Origin: Mucilaginibacter sp. Bleaf8
GTDB lineage: Bacteria > Bacteroidota > Bacteroidia > Sphingobacteriales > Sphingobacteriaceae
Assembly: GCF_018390515.1 (NCBI RefSeq)
Contig: NZ_JAHBBK010000007.1
Coordinates: 56,172 to 120,171 of the forward strand
Direction: 5' to 3'
DNA length: 64,000 nucleotides
Each line of letters starts with the position of its first letter. Within the stretch, counting starts at the first letter, position 1. The notes under the pieces are model-generated. The model saw only the letters and a list, made by a program, of their open reading frames with translations, did not search any database and had not been told where the DNA came from. Shown here piece by piece: positions 8,308 to 16,764 of the stretch. Position numbers and translations under genes: made by a program.

Positions 8308-10335
8308 ATGAAAGCGCAATCCAATAAATTATTTGAGCCGGCTCTGGTAAAAACAGCCTTAAAAGAGTCGTTCGTTAAGCTCAATCCTAAACTCATGCTT
8401 CGTAACCCTGTGATGTTCACGGTTGAGATAGGTACAGCCGTTATGTTGTATGTAACTATCTACAGCTTAAACCATGCGGGCCAAGGCTCATTTGCCTATA
8501 ACTTGTTTATCTTTATCGTTCTGCTGCTTACCGTGCTCTTTGCCAACTTTGCCGAAGCCATTGCCGAAGCACGTGGTAAAGCCCAGGCCGATAGCTTGCG
8601 TAAAACTCGCGAGGAAACACCGGCCAACGTTGTGCTGGAGGATGGCTCCATCGTCAGCAAATCATCAAGCGATTTGCGTAAAGGCGATTACTTTGTGTGC
8701 GAGGCTGGCGACACTATCCCAACCGATGGTGAGATTGTAGAAGGTTTGGCAACTATTGATGAATCGGCCATTACGGGCGAATCGGCACCGGTGATCCGCG
8801 AGGCCGGTGGCGATAAATCATCCGTAACCGGTGGTACTAAGGTATTGTCAGATAAAATTAAGGTACTCGTAACTACCCAGCCCGGCGAAAGCTTTCTGGA
8901 TAAGATGATTGCTTTGGTTGAAGGTGCATCACGCCAGAAAACGCCTAACGAAATTGCGTTAACCATTCTGCTGGCCAGCTTTACCATCATCTTCATCATT
9001 GTATGCGTTACGCTGAAACCATTTGCCGATTATGCTAATACACCCATCACCATTGCGGCCTTAATATCACTGTTTGTATGTCTGATTCCTACCACCATTG
9101 GCGGTTTGCTTTCGGCCATCGGTATAGCCGGTATGGACAGGGCTTTACGTGCCAACGTAATCACCAAATCGGGTAAGGCAGTTGAAACAGCCGGTGATAT
9201 TGATGTGTTGCTGCTGGATAAAACCGGTACTATTACCATTGGTAACCGTAAGGCCACCCAGTTTTGGCCTGCACCCGGCATTGCACCTGATGACCTGACT
9301 AAAGCCGCCGTTTTATCTTCACTGGCAGATGAAACGCCCGAAGGTAAATCTATTGTAGAACTGGCGGCTACCCATACCGAAATACCGCAAACACCTGCCG
9401 GGGCTACCTTTATCAAGTTTACGGCCGAAACCCGCTCCAGTGGTATGGATACTGTTGAGGGTAACCGCATCCGTAAAGGTGCTTTTGATGCCATGCGCAA
9501 AATGGCGCTCAATGCCGGGCATATTGTTCCGGCTGAGGTGAAAGATCGCGTAGAGGCCATTTCATCAAACGGTGGTACACCGCTGGTAGTAACCTATAAC
9601 GAAGAAGTGCTGGGCACTATTGAGTTACAGGATATCATTAAGCCGGGTATATCTGAGCGTTTTGAGCGCTTGCGTAAAATGGGCGTTAAAACCGTAATGG
9701 TAACCGGCGATAACCCATTAACTGCCAAATTTATTGCCCAAAAAGCGGGTGTGGATGATTTTATTGCCGAGGCCAAGCCCGAAGATAAAATGAACTACAT
9801 TAAACATGAGCAGGCCAGCGGCAAACTGGTAGCCATGATGGGTGATGGTACCAACGATGCCCCAGCCCTTGCCCAGGCTGATGTAGGCGTGGCCATGAAT
9901 AGCGGTACCCAAGCAGCTAAAGAAGCCGGCAACATGGTGGATTTGGATAATGACCCAACCAAGCTGATCGAGATTGTGGAGATTGGCAAGCAGTTGCTCA
10001 TTACCCGCGGTACCTTAACTACATTCTCTATCGCTAACGACGTAGCTAAGTACTTCGCCATTGTGCCTGCGCTGTTCATTGCCTCTATACCGGCTCTGCA
10101 AAGCATCAACATTATGCGCCTGCATAGTCCCGAGAGTGCTATCCTGTCGGCCGTGATATTTAATGCCATCATTATACCGTTGCTGATACCACTGGCCCTG
10201 AAAGGCGTGGAGTATAAGCCGATTGGTGCCAGCGCACTGTTACGCCGTAACCTGCTTATTTACGGTTTAGGTGGTGTAATTGCGCCATTTATCGGTATCA
10301 AATTAATTGATTTGTTGATCTCTTTATTCTTATAA
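8308..10335 (+). CDS. kdpB: Potassium-transporting ATPase ATP-binding subunit KdpB
   Basis: KdpB is the P-type ATPase subunit that energises K+ uptake. Motifs are TGES in the actuator domain, the phosphorylation site DKTGT with Asp304 (counted from the ATG at 8308), and GDGTNDAPALAQADVG in the hinge. The 675-residue length is normal for the family. I prefer ATG at 8308 over the in-frame GTG one codon upstream. The gene is followed by kdpC after 5 bases. No truncation or missing catalytic residue is apparent. Confidence 0.97.
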   Translation: MKAQSNKLFEPALVKTALKESFVKLNPKLMLRNPVMFTVEIGTAVMLYVTIYSLNHAGQGSFAYNLFIFIVLLLTVLFANFAEAIAEARGKAQADSLRKTREETPANVVLEDGSIVSKSSSDLRKGDYFVCEAGDTIPTDGEIVEGLATIDESAITGESAPVIREAGGDKSSVTGGTKVLSDKIKVLVTTQPGESFLDKMIALVEGASRQKTPNEIALTILLASFTIIFIIVCVTLKPFADYANTPITIAALISLFVCLIPTTIGGLLSAIGIAGMDRALRANVITKSGKAVETAGDIDVLLLDKTGTITIGNRKATQFWPAPGIAPDDLTKAAVLSSLADETPEGKSIVELAATHTEIPQTPAGATFIKFTAETRSSGMDTVEGNRIRKGAFDAMRKMALNAGHIVPAEVKDRVEAISSNGGTPLVVTYNEEVLGTIELQDIIKPGISERFERLRKMGVKTVMVTGDNPLTAKFIAQKAGVDDFIAEAKPEDKMNYIKHEQASGKLVAMMGDGTNDAPALAQADVGVAMNSGTQAAKEAGNMVDLDNDPTKLIEIVEIGKQLLITRGTLTTFSIANDVAKYFAIVPALFIASIPALQSINIMRLHSPESAILSAVIFNAIIIPLLIPLALKGVEYKPIGASALLRRNLLIYGLGGVIAPFIGIKLIDLLISLFL

Positions 10336-10340
10336 AAGCC

Positions 10341-10907
10341 ATGAAAAGTTATATCATGCAATCCATCCGCCTCACTTTGGTTTTAACAGTGCTGCTATGT
10401 GTTATCTATCCGGTCATCATCGCTTTTGGCGGTAAGTTTTCAAAAGGCAATGGCGGCGGCGAAACCGTAACGGTAAACGGGAAAGTGGTAGGCTATGCCA
10501 ACATCGGCCAAAAGTTTGACGGCCCCCGTTACTTCTGGAGCCGCCCGTCGGCAGTGGGATACAATGCAGCCGGTTCTGCCGGCTCCAACAAAGGCCCAAG
10601 TAACCCCGATTACCTGAAAGATGTAAACAGCCGTATAGACACCCTGCTCAAATATCACCCTTACTTAAAACGCAGTGATATACCAGCCGATTTAGTTACC
10701 GCATCGGGCAGCGGCCTGGATCCCGACCTGTCGCCCGCTGCTGCGCAAATACAAGTGCGCCGCATCGCCGCCAACCGTAAGCTGGATGAAAAGCAGGTAG
10801 CTCAACTGGTAGAAAGCCACATTCAAAAACCTCTATTAGGTTTGTTTGGCCCGGCTACGGTAAATGTGCTGCAGCTGAACATTGCCTTAGATCAGTTAAG
10901 CAAATAA
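10341..10907 (+). CDS. kdpC: Potassium-transporting ATPase subunit KdpC
   Basis: This 188-residue protein has one N-terminal transmembrane helix (about 8-30) and a periplasmic domain with the KdpC signature region around FDGPRYFWSRPSA and GSNKGPSNPDYL. A C-terminal LGPATVNVLQLN-like segment is also typical (here GLFGPATVNVLQLN). KdpC stabilises the KdpFABC complex and promotes K+ affinity. It closes the transport part of the operon; a hairpin and the porin gene follow. Confidence 0.96.
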   Translation: MKSYIMQSIRLTLVLTVLLCVIYPVIIAFGGKFSKGNGGGETVTVNGKVVGYANIGQKFDGPRYFWSRPSAVGYNAAGSAGSNKGPSNPDYLKDVNSRIDTLLKYHPYLKRSDIPADLVTASGSGLDPDLSPAAAQIQVRRIAANRKLDEKQVAQLVESHIQKPLLGLFGPATVNVLQLNIALDQLSK

Positions 10908-10947
10908 CAAGTAGCTGTTCAGTTCCTTAGTGAAAATAACTTAAAAA

Positions 10948-10980
10948 CAATACTCAATCTTGGAAAAGGATTGAGTATTG
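10948..10980 (+). terminator. 12-bp hairpin between kdpC and the porin gene
   Basis: CAATACTCAATC (10948-10959) pairs perfectly with GATTGAGTATTG (10969-10980) across a 9-nt loop. No T-run follows, so it may act as a partial terminator or an RNA stabiliser that uncouples the level of kdpFABC from the downstream porin and sensor genes. Confidence 0.5.
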
Positions 10981-11015
10981 CTCCCTAATCACATATAGAA
11001 AGTAAACTACATCAC

Positions 11016-12098
11016 TTGATGAAAAAGATATTTTTGGCTTTAAGCTTTTTAATAGCGGGCTTAGCCACCCGTGCTCAAGATAGCACACGAACCAATCCTT
11101 TAACCATAAGCGGATACGCAGAGATATATTATGGCTATGATTTCAATAAGCCTGCTGATCATAACCGGCCGGGATTTATCTATTCGCATAACCGGCACAA
11201 TGAAGTGAACCTGAATCTGGCTTTTATTAAAGCAGCTTATGATAACGGTAACCTACGGGCCAATCTGGCGCTGATGGCCGGTACTTACGCCAATGCCAAC
11301 CTGGCGGCCGAACCGGGTGTAATGAAGAATGTATTTGAGGCGAATGCGGGTGTTAAACTAAGCAAAACAGCCAACCTGTGGCTGGATGCCGGTATTTTTG
11401 CATCGCATATTGGGTTTGAAAGCGCCATCGGTAAAAACAACTGGATGCTTACCCGCAATATTGTTTCCGAGAACACGCCGTATTATGAAACCGGGGCTAA
11501 GATTACCTATGTTACGCCCGACAATAAGTTAACTTTAACTGGTTTATACCTGAACGGCTGGCAGCGTATTTACCGCGCCGATGGTAATAATAAGCCAGCC
11601 GGTGGATTAGAAGTGTTTTATACCCCATCATCCAAAATATCATTTAACTATAGCAACTATTTAGGTACCGAAGGGGCTGACAGTGCAGGTGTACGCCGCT
11701 TTTACAATAACTTTTATGGCATATTTCAGCTAAACAAGGCCTTGGGGCTTACCGCAGGTTTTGATTATGGCATACAGCAAAAGGCAAAAGGCAGTAGCGG
11801 CTATTACCATATATTGGCACCTGTAGCAGTAATGCGTTATCAGTTTACCGATCAATGGGCCGTAGCTGGCAGGGTAGAGTACTACCAGGATAAAAACGGT
11901 ATAATCATCGCAACCAATACCCCACGTGGCTTTCAAACCACCGGCTATGCCTTAAACCTGGATTACGCACCGGTAAAAAATGCCGTTATCCGGCTGGAGG
12001 GTAAGGTGTTTGATAGCAAGGATGCGATTTTTACGCGCAACGGTCGCCCGGTTGGCAACAATCCGTTGGTTACGGCAAGCTTTGCGGTGTCATTTTAA
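11016..12098 (+). CDS. Outer-membrane beta-barrel porin (OmpL-like, beta-barrel porin-2 family)
   Basis: The protein has 360 residues, with a signal peptide at 1-20 (cleavage near ATRAQ), then alternating amphipathic strands and a C-terminal aromatic end (ASFAVSF) typical of outer-membrane barrels. The opening strand LTISGYAEIYYGYDF and the SHNRHNEVNLNLAFIKA region match the putative beta-barrel porin-2 (OmpL-like) group often found beside kdp genes in Bacteroidota. The likely role is cation entry across the outer membrane under K+ limitation, which is inferred from location. It sits between kdpC and the kdpD-like gene (14-bp gap), consistent with one operon. Confidence 0.85.
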   Translation: MMKKIFLALSFLIAGLATRAQDSTRTNPLTISGYAEIYYGYDFNKPADHNRPGFIYSHNRHNEVNLNLAFIKAAYDNGNLRANLALMAGTYANANLAAEPGVMKNVFEANAGVKLSKTANLWLDAGIFASHIGFESAIGKNNWMLTRNIVSENTPYYETGAKITYVTPDNKLTLTGLYLNGWQRIYRADGNNKPAGGLEVFYTPSSKISFNYSNYLGTEGADSAGVRRFYNNFYGIFQLNKALGLTAGFDYGIQQKAKGSSGYYHILAPVAVMRYQFTDQWAVAGRVEYYQDKNGIIIATNTPRGFQTTGYALNLDYAPVKNAVIRLEGKVFDSKDAIFTRNGRPVGNNPLVTASFAVSF

Positions 12099-12112
12099 TC
12101 TACAAAGCGGTT

Positions 12113-13246
12113 ATGGACGGGCAGGAGCAGAAAGAATCGTCGGTTAAAAGCTTTATTGAGCTGCTGAAAAAATCGCGGCGGGGCAAGCTGAAGATTTATA
12201 TCGGCATGAGTGCCGGTGTAGGCAAAACTTATCGCATGCTGCAAGAGGCACATGCCCTGCTGCGCAACGGCATCAATATACAGGTTGGCTACATTGAAAC
12301 GCACAACCGTGCCGAAACCCATGCCCTGCTGGCCGGCCTGCCCCTTGTTGACAGGCGCAAAACTTTTTACAAAGGCAAAGAGCTGGAAGAAATGGATTTG
12401 CAAACCATCCTGAACCGGCACCCGGAAGTGGTTATTGTAGACGAGCTGGCTCATACCAATATTGAAGGCAGCAAGAACGGCAAGCGCTGGCAGGATGTAC
12501 TGGATATATTGGATGCCGGCATCAGTGTAATTTCGGCAGTTAACATACAGCACCTCGAAAGCCTGAATGAAGAGGTAGAAAATATAACTGGTATTGCCAT
12601 TACCGAACGTATACCTGATAAGCTGCTGGAATTGGCCGACGAGATCGTGAATATTGACCTGACCGCCGACGAACTGATTGACCGTTTGCGCGAGGGTAAA
12701 ATTTACGATAAAAGCAAGGTGGAACTGGCACTGCAAAACTTTTTTAGGAGCGATAAGATATTGCAATTGCGTGAGCTGGCTTTAAAGGAAGTAGCTCATC
12801 ATCTGGAACGCAAAATTGATATTGAGGTACCTAAACAGATCAAGCTGCGGCCTGAGCGCTTTTTGGCCTGCATATCATCCAACGCCGATACGGCCAAAAT
12901 TGTGATACGCAAAACGGCCCGGCTGGCATCTTACTACCGGTCGCCGTGGCTGGTGCTGTATGTACAAACCAGCAGCGAGAGCGGCGACCGCATTAAGCTC
13001 GATAAGCAGCGTTACCTTATCAATAACCTGAAACTGGCTACCGAATTAGGGGCCGAGGTACTGCGCATCAAAAGTGATGAGGTTACCCAAACGATTATGC
13101 GCATAGCTGAAGAACGCGAAATAACCACGATTTGCATAGGTAAGCCTCACCTGAACTTATTTCAGGTGATACTGAAAACCACTGTTTTTAATGAGCTGCT
13201 TAAAAGACTGGCAGCTACCGAAACCGATTTAGTGATACTGTCATGA
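12113..13246 (+). CDS. kdpD: Short KdpD: N-terminal KdpD domain plus universal-stress domain, no kinase
   Basis: These 377 residues correspond to the cytoplasmic N-terminal half of E. coli KdpD (894 residues). A KdpD domain with P-loop GMSAGVGKT (31-39) and the conserved VDELAHTN and NIQHLESLN segments spans roughly 24-235. A universal stress protein (USP) domain spans about 250-377. The transmembrane, GAF and kinase parts are absent. The stop codon overlaps the next start by 4 bases (ATGA), and the next gene supplies a histidine kinase, so the sensor is split into two polypeptides. This part likely senses cytoplasmic signals (in E. coli, ATP, cyclic-di-AMP or K+ through these domains). It is intact rather than a pseudogene, since split KdpD proteins are known in the phylum. 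Confidence 0.92.
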   Translation: MDGQEQKESSVKSFIELLKKSRRGKLKIYIGMSAGVGKTYRMLQEAHALLRNGINIQVGYIETHNRAETHALLAGLPLVDRRKTFYKGKELEEMDLQTILNRHPEVVIVDELAHTNIEGSKNGKRWQDVLDILDAGISVISAVNIQHLESLNEEVENITGIAITERIPDKLLELADEIVNIDLTADELIDRLREGKIYDKSKVELALQNFFRSDKILQLRELALKEVAHHLERKIDIEVPKQIKLRPERFLACISSNADTAKIVIRKTARLASYYRSPWLVLYVQTSSESGDRIKLDKQRYLINNLKLATELGAEVLRIKSDEVTQTIMRIAEEREITTICIGKPHLNLFQVILKTTVFNELLKRLAATETDLVILS

Positions 13247-14997
13247 AAATAAAGAGCAAACTTCGATTAGGCTTTGGCTTTCTGTTTGTGGTTACCCTGT
13301 TTTACGGGGCATTGTCCCTGTTTTATATTCAGGATATTTCCAAAAGTGCCAAGGTGATCCTGAAAAACAACTATGAAACGCTGAGCTATACTAAAGAGAT
13401 GCGTACTGTGCTGGATGAAAATCCGGTGCCGTTAAATGCAGATGCTGTAGCCGATTTTAACGGCCAATTGGTTAAACAGGAGCATAACATAACCGAGCCC
13501 GGCGAAAAGCAGGCCACTACCCAGCTAAGGCAGGTTTTTAACCGGCTAACCACCGGTAACCTGGCCATAGCCGAACTGCAGACTACCCAGCGTACGCTAC
13601 GCCAGCATTTGCGCACTATTGAAACGCTGAATATGCAGGCCATTATGCGTAAGAATGATCGTGCTCATGAGGCCGTAAACCGGGCAACAATCCTGCTTAG
13701 CCTGGTAGGTACCTTCACTTTCTTAATCCTGTTCAGCTTTAGTGTAAATTTTCCGGATGTAATAGCAGGCCCGTTGCGGGCTTTACTGGAAGGTATACAG
13801 GAGATCAGCCAGAAAAATTATAGCCAGCGGCTAAACTTCAACAAGGATGATGAGTTTGGTGAGGTAGCATCAGCATTCAATACTATGGCTTCGCGGCTTA
13901 ATGACTGGGAGAACAGTAATCTGGCCACTGTACTGTCCGAAAAGCGCCGTATAGATACCATTATTGAGCAGATGCACGATGCTATCATTGGCGTGAATGA
14001 AAAGCAGGAGGTGTTGTTTATTAACGATGCAGCCCGTAACCTGCTTAACCTAACCACCGAAAAGGTAGTAGGGCAAAACATAGCCGATTTAAGTAAAGGG
14101 AACGACCTGCTAACCTTCATACTAAACAATAAAGCGGGTAACAAACCATTCAAAATAGCGCTGGATCATAAAGAGGCCTACTTTCAATTGGAATGCCGGG
14201 AAATTACTGTGCCTAATCTGAGCAACCAGCAACAGGAAACTTTACGCATTGCAGGGGTATCCGCGGGAATGGTTTATGTGCTCCAAAACGTTACCGAATT
14301 TAAGGAACGCGATGAGGCTAAAACAAACTTCATTGCTACCATATCTCACGAGTTGAAAACGCCTATATCATCCATAAAAATGAGTTTGCAGCTGCTGAAC
14401 GATGAGCGTGTTGGCGTACTGAACGGCGAGCAACAACAACTGCTGACCCATATTCGGGAGGATAACGAGCGCTTATTAAAAATTACAAGCGAATTGCTGG
14501 ATCTGTCGCAGGTAGAAACCGGTAATATCCAGTTAAGTTTTGGTAGTGTTGAGCCTGCACGTATTGTGGATTATGCACTTAACTCCGTACGTTTCCAAGC
14601 CGAGCAAAAAGGTGTGCAAATAGAATTGACACCCAATGGTCACCTTCCCGCCGTACATGCCGACGTGGAAAAGACCGCCTGGGTGCTGGTCAATTTCTTA
14701 TCCAACGCTTTACGCTACAGCCCCGAGAAATCCAAAGTGCTGATCATTACACGGGAGCGGAACGGGCAGGTAGAGTTTTCGGTAAAGGATAGCGGCAAAG
14801 GTATTGATGAGCAGTACCAGAAGCGCCTGTTCGACCGTTATTTCCAGGTACCTACCGATGGGCAAAATAAATCAGGCTCGGGGCTGGGGCTGGCTATATC
14901 ACGTGATTTTATTGAAGCACAGAATGGTAAGATATGGGTGCAAAGCGCAATTGGAGAGGGCAGTACTTTTAGCTTTTCATTACCTGTTGCTGTATAA
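13243..14997 (+). CDS. Membrane sensor histidine kinase partnering the split KdpD
   Basis: The 584-residue protein has TM1 at about 8-27, a periplasmic loop to about 145, TM2 at about 147-170, HAMP at about 175-230, a PAS-like domain from about 240, and a HisKA domain with phospho-acceptor His369 in ISHELKTP. A HATPase domain follows with G-box motifs DSGKGID and GSGLGLAIS. Translational coupling (4-base overlap) to the KdpD N-domain gene argues that the two act together. The probable partner is the NtrC-type regulator at 15237. A close paralog with the same residue numbering through His369 lies at 18844. A terminator follows, so the regulator is transcribed separately. Confidence 0.93.
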   Translation: MKIKSKLRLGFGFLFVVTLFYGALSLFYIQDISKSAKVILKNNYETLSYTKEMRTVLDENPVPLNADAVADFNGQLVKQEHNITEPGEKQATTQLRQVFNRLTTGNLAIAELQTTQRTLRQHLRTIETLNMQAIMRKNDRAHEAVNRATILLSLVGTFTFLILFSFSVNFPDVIAGPLRALLEGIQEISQKNYSQRLNFNKDDEFGEVASAFNTMASRLNDWENSNLATVLSEKRRIDTIIEQMHDAIIGVNEKQEVLFINDAARNLLNLTTEKVVGQNIADLSKGNDLLTFILNNKAGNKPFKIALDHKEAYFQLECREITVPNLSNQQQETLRIAGVSAGMVYVLQNVTEFKERDEAKTNFIATISHELKTPISSIKMSLQLLNDERVGVLNGEQQQLLTHIREDNERLLKITSELLDLSQVETGNIQLSFGSVEPARIVDYALNSVRFQAEQKGVQIELTPNGHLPAVHADVEKTAWVLVNFLSNALRYSPEKSKVLIITRERNGQVEFSVKDSGKGIDEQYQKRLFDRYFQVPTDGQNKSGSGLGLAISRDFIEAQNGKIWVQSAIGEGSTFSFSLPVAV

Positions 14998-15023
14998 ACA
15001 CATTATACATACCGTGCCTTATG

Positions 15024-15063
15024 CAAAGCCTGTCTTTTGCCATTAGCAAAGATGGGCTTTTTA
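15024..15063 (+). terminator. Intrinsic terminator after the kinase gene
   Basis: AAAGCC-TG-TCTTTTGC (15025-15040) pairs with GCAAAGA-TG-GGCTTT (15046-15060) with small internal irregularities, followed by TT. It ends the porin/kdpD/kinase transcript. Confidence 0.7.
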
Positions 15064-15069
15064 CTTACC

Positions 15070-15187
15070 TTTCCATTTTGAAAAAATGCCTTCCGTTTTG
15101 GGTTAGCTCAACATGCCGTAAGATAAATGTAAACCGTATCAAAAGCCTGTTGGTTAGCCATTTTGGAGTGATGCTTCTAAAACGGAA
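15070..15187. promoter_or_regulatory. Cluster of TTCCRTTTTG boxes upstream of the NtrC-type regulator
   Basis: Four related boxes are seen: TTCCATTTTG (15071-15080), TTCCGTTTTG (15091-15100), GCCATTTTGG (15157-15166) and, on the other strand, TTCCGTTTTA (15178-15187). The first two are spaced 20 bp apart, two helical turns, and the last two about 21 bp. The same motif recurs before kup. This suggests binding sites for the regulator itself (autoregulation); function is inferred. Confidence 0.45.
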
Positions 15188-15236
15188 TTGTATTTGGTAG
15201 GCGTAAGCAGATTATCTTCCAAAAAAGCAAAAAATC

Positions 15237-16574
15237 ATGAAAGCCACTATATTAATTATTGATGATGAAGTTAAACTGAGCCAGTTGCTGTCGCGCATTT
15301 TGCAGTTGGAAGGCTACACTGTTTTGCAGGCCCCAACCGCAAAAGATGGGTTGAAAATTTTAGCTCAGGAAGATGTACTGGTGGTGATTAGTGATGTAAA
15401 GTTGCCGGATAGTAACGGTATTGAACTGGTTAAAAGCATTAAGGAAAAGAAGCCGTATACCGAGGTAATTTGTTTAACAGCCTATGGCACTATACAGGAT
15501 GGGGTAACAGCCATCAAAAATGGCGCTTTTGACTATATAACCAAAGGCGATGATAATGACCGCATATTGCCCCTGCTTAGTAAGGCCACCGAGAAGGCCG
15601 AGCTGCAATATCGGCTATTTAAGCTCGAACATAAACTGATTAACCGGCATAGCTTTGATAGTATCATTGGTCACTCAAAAGCTATTAATCAAGCTATAGA
15701 CCTGGCCAAGCGGGTATCGGTTACAGATACTACCGTACTGTTATTGGGCGAAACCGGTACAGGTAAAGAGGTGTTTGCACAGGCCATTCATTACAATAGC
15801 AATCGCAACCAAAAAAACTTTGTAGCCCTCAATTGCAGTGCCTTTAGTGGTGAGTTGTTGGAGAGCGAGCTTTTTGGTTACAAGGCAGGTGCCTTTACCA
15901 GCGCCCATAAAGATAAAAAGGGCCTGATGGAAGAAGCCGATGGCGGTACCCTGTTTTTAGACGAAATTGGTGAAATGAATATCGACCTGCAGGCAAAGCT
16001 ACTGCGGGTACTGGAAACCGGCGAGTTCATTAAGCTGGGCCAAACGCAAACGCAGAAAGTAAACATCCGCATCATCGCTGCAACCAACCGTAATCTGGAG
16101 CAGGAGGTAGAAAAAGGTACATTCAGACGCGATTTATTTTACCGGCTATCCATCTTTGCCATTATGCTGCCCTCGCTTAATGAGCGTACGGAGGATATAC
16201 CGCAGCTGGCGGCACATTATCTGAAAGAGTTTTCACTCAAAACTAACCAGCGCGTGCGCGAGATAGGGGCCGATTTTATGAAGCAACTAACTGCCCATAA
16301 CTGGAAAGGCAATATCCGGGAACTGAAAAACCTGATTGAACGTGCGGTAATTATTGCCGACGGGCCAACCCTTACTGCCGATTTGCTTCCCTTTGATTTT
16401 ACCGGTAACGAACCTATGCAGCAAGGTGTATTTGATTTAAGCTCGGTAGAAAAGCATCACATTGCCAAAGTGCTTAAGTATACCAAAGGCAATAAAACCG
16501 AAACCGCACGCTTGCTCAACATCGGTTTAACAACACTTTACCGTAAAATAGACGAGTATAAGATTTTGGTATAA
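15237..16574 (+). CDS. NtrC-type sigma-54-dependent response regulator of the potassium locus
   Basis: The 445-residue protein has a receiver domain at 1-120 with phospho-acceptor Asp53 (ISDVKLP) and an AAA+ domain at about 142-375. The AAA+ domain has Walker A GETGTGKE, the sigma-54 contact loop as GAFTSA (the usual form is GAFTGA) and Walker B GGTLFLDEIGE. A Fis-type helix-turn-helix is at about 400-440. It should activate sigma-54 promoters when phosphorylated, most plausibly by the kinases at 13243 and 18844. It occupies the place where an OmpR-type KdpE would be expected. CCAAAAYGG boxes lie in its own upstream region and in front of kup. Confidence 0.95.
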   Translation: MKATILIIDDEVKLSQLLSRILQLEGYTVLQAPTAKDGLKILAQEDVLVVISDVKLPDSNGIELVKSIKEKKPYTEVICLTAYGTIQDGVTAIKNGAFDYITKGDDNDRILPLLSKATEKAELQYRLFKLEHKLINRHSFDSIIGHSKAINQAIDLAKRVSVTDTTVLLLGETGTGKEVFAQAIHYNSNRNQKNFVALNCSAFSGELLESELFGYKAGAFTSAHKDKKGLMEEADGGTLFLDEIGEMNIDLQAKLLRVLETGEFIKLGQTQTQKVNIRIIAATNRNLEQEVEKGTFRRDLFYRLSIFAIMLPSLNERTEDIPQLAAHYLKEFSLKTNQRVREIGADFMKQLTAHNWKGNIRELKNLIERAVIIADGPTLTADLLPFDFTGNEPMQQGVFDLSSVEKHHIAKVLKYTKGNKTETARLLNIGLTTLYRKIDEYKILV

Positions 16575-16596
16575 TTTACCGATCTGGATAGGGTTT

Positions 16597-16643
16597 TACC
16601 AAAACGGGTTACCAAAATGGAAAGCAACCCTTTCATTTTGGTA
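16597..16643. promoter_or_regulatory. Candidate enhancer sites (UAS) for the NtrC-type regulator upstream of kup
   Basis: Three boxes occur: CCAAAACGG (16599-16607), CCAAAATGG (16612-16620) and, inverted, CATTTTGG (16634-16641). The last two form an inverted repeat with TACCAAAAT / ATTTTGGTA arms. They lie about 70-110 bp upstream of the sigma-54 -24 element, the normal distance for NtrC-family enhancers. The binding protein is inferred to be the adjacent regulator. Confidence 0.55.
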
Positions 16644-16710
16644 TGGTGCCCTGGTTGGGCAATTATAGATAAAGCCTGTTGTTTTCATTTAAACATGCTT
16701 TTTTTCATAA

Positions 16711-16725
16711 TGGCATATCCCTTGC
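16711..16725 (+). promoter_or_regulatory. Sigma-54 (-24/-12) promoter of kup
   Basis: TGGCATATCCCTTGC fits the sigma-54 consensus TGGCAC-N5-TTGC at all key positions, with GG and GC separated by exactly 10 bases. Transcription would start near 16737. That leaves only about 4 bases before an ATG at 16741 but about 28 before the in-frame ATG at 16765, so the latter is favoured as the kup start. Confidence 0.75.
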
Positions 16726-16764
16726 CCAGCCGCTGGTACAATGCTCAGCATTGTTTTTGGTAAA

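Noticed and set aside
12113..13246. KdpD gene as a truncated pseudogene
   Set aside because: Both N-terminal domains are intact, the frame ends cleanly, and translational coupling to a full kinase fits a functional split sensor.
15194..15214. Possible sigma-54 promoter (TTGGTAGGCGTAAGC) before the NtrC-type regulator
   Set aside because: GG to GC spacing is 9 rather than 10 and the bases around the GC do not fit.
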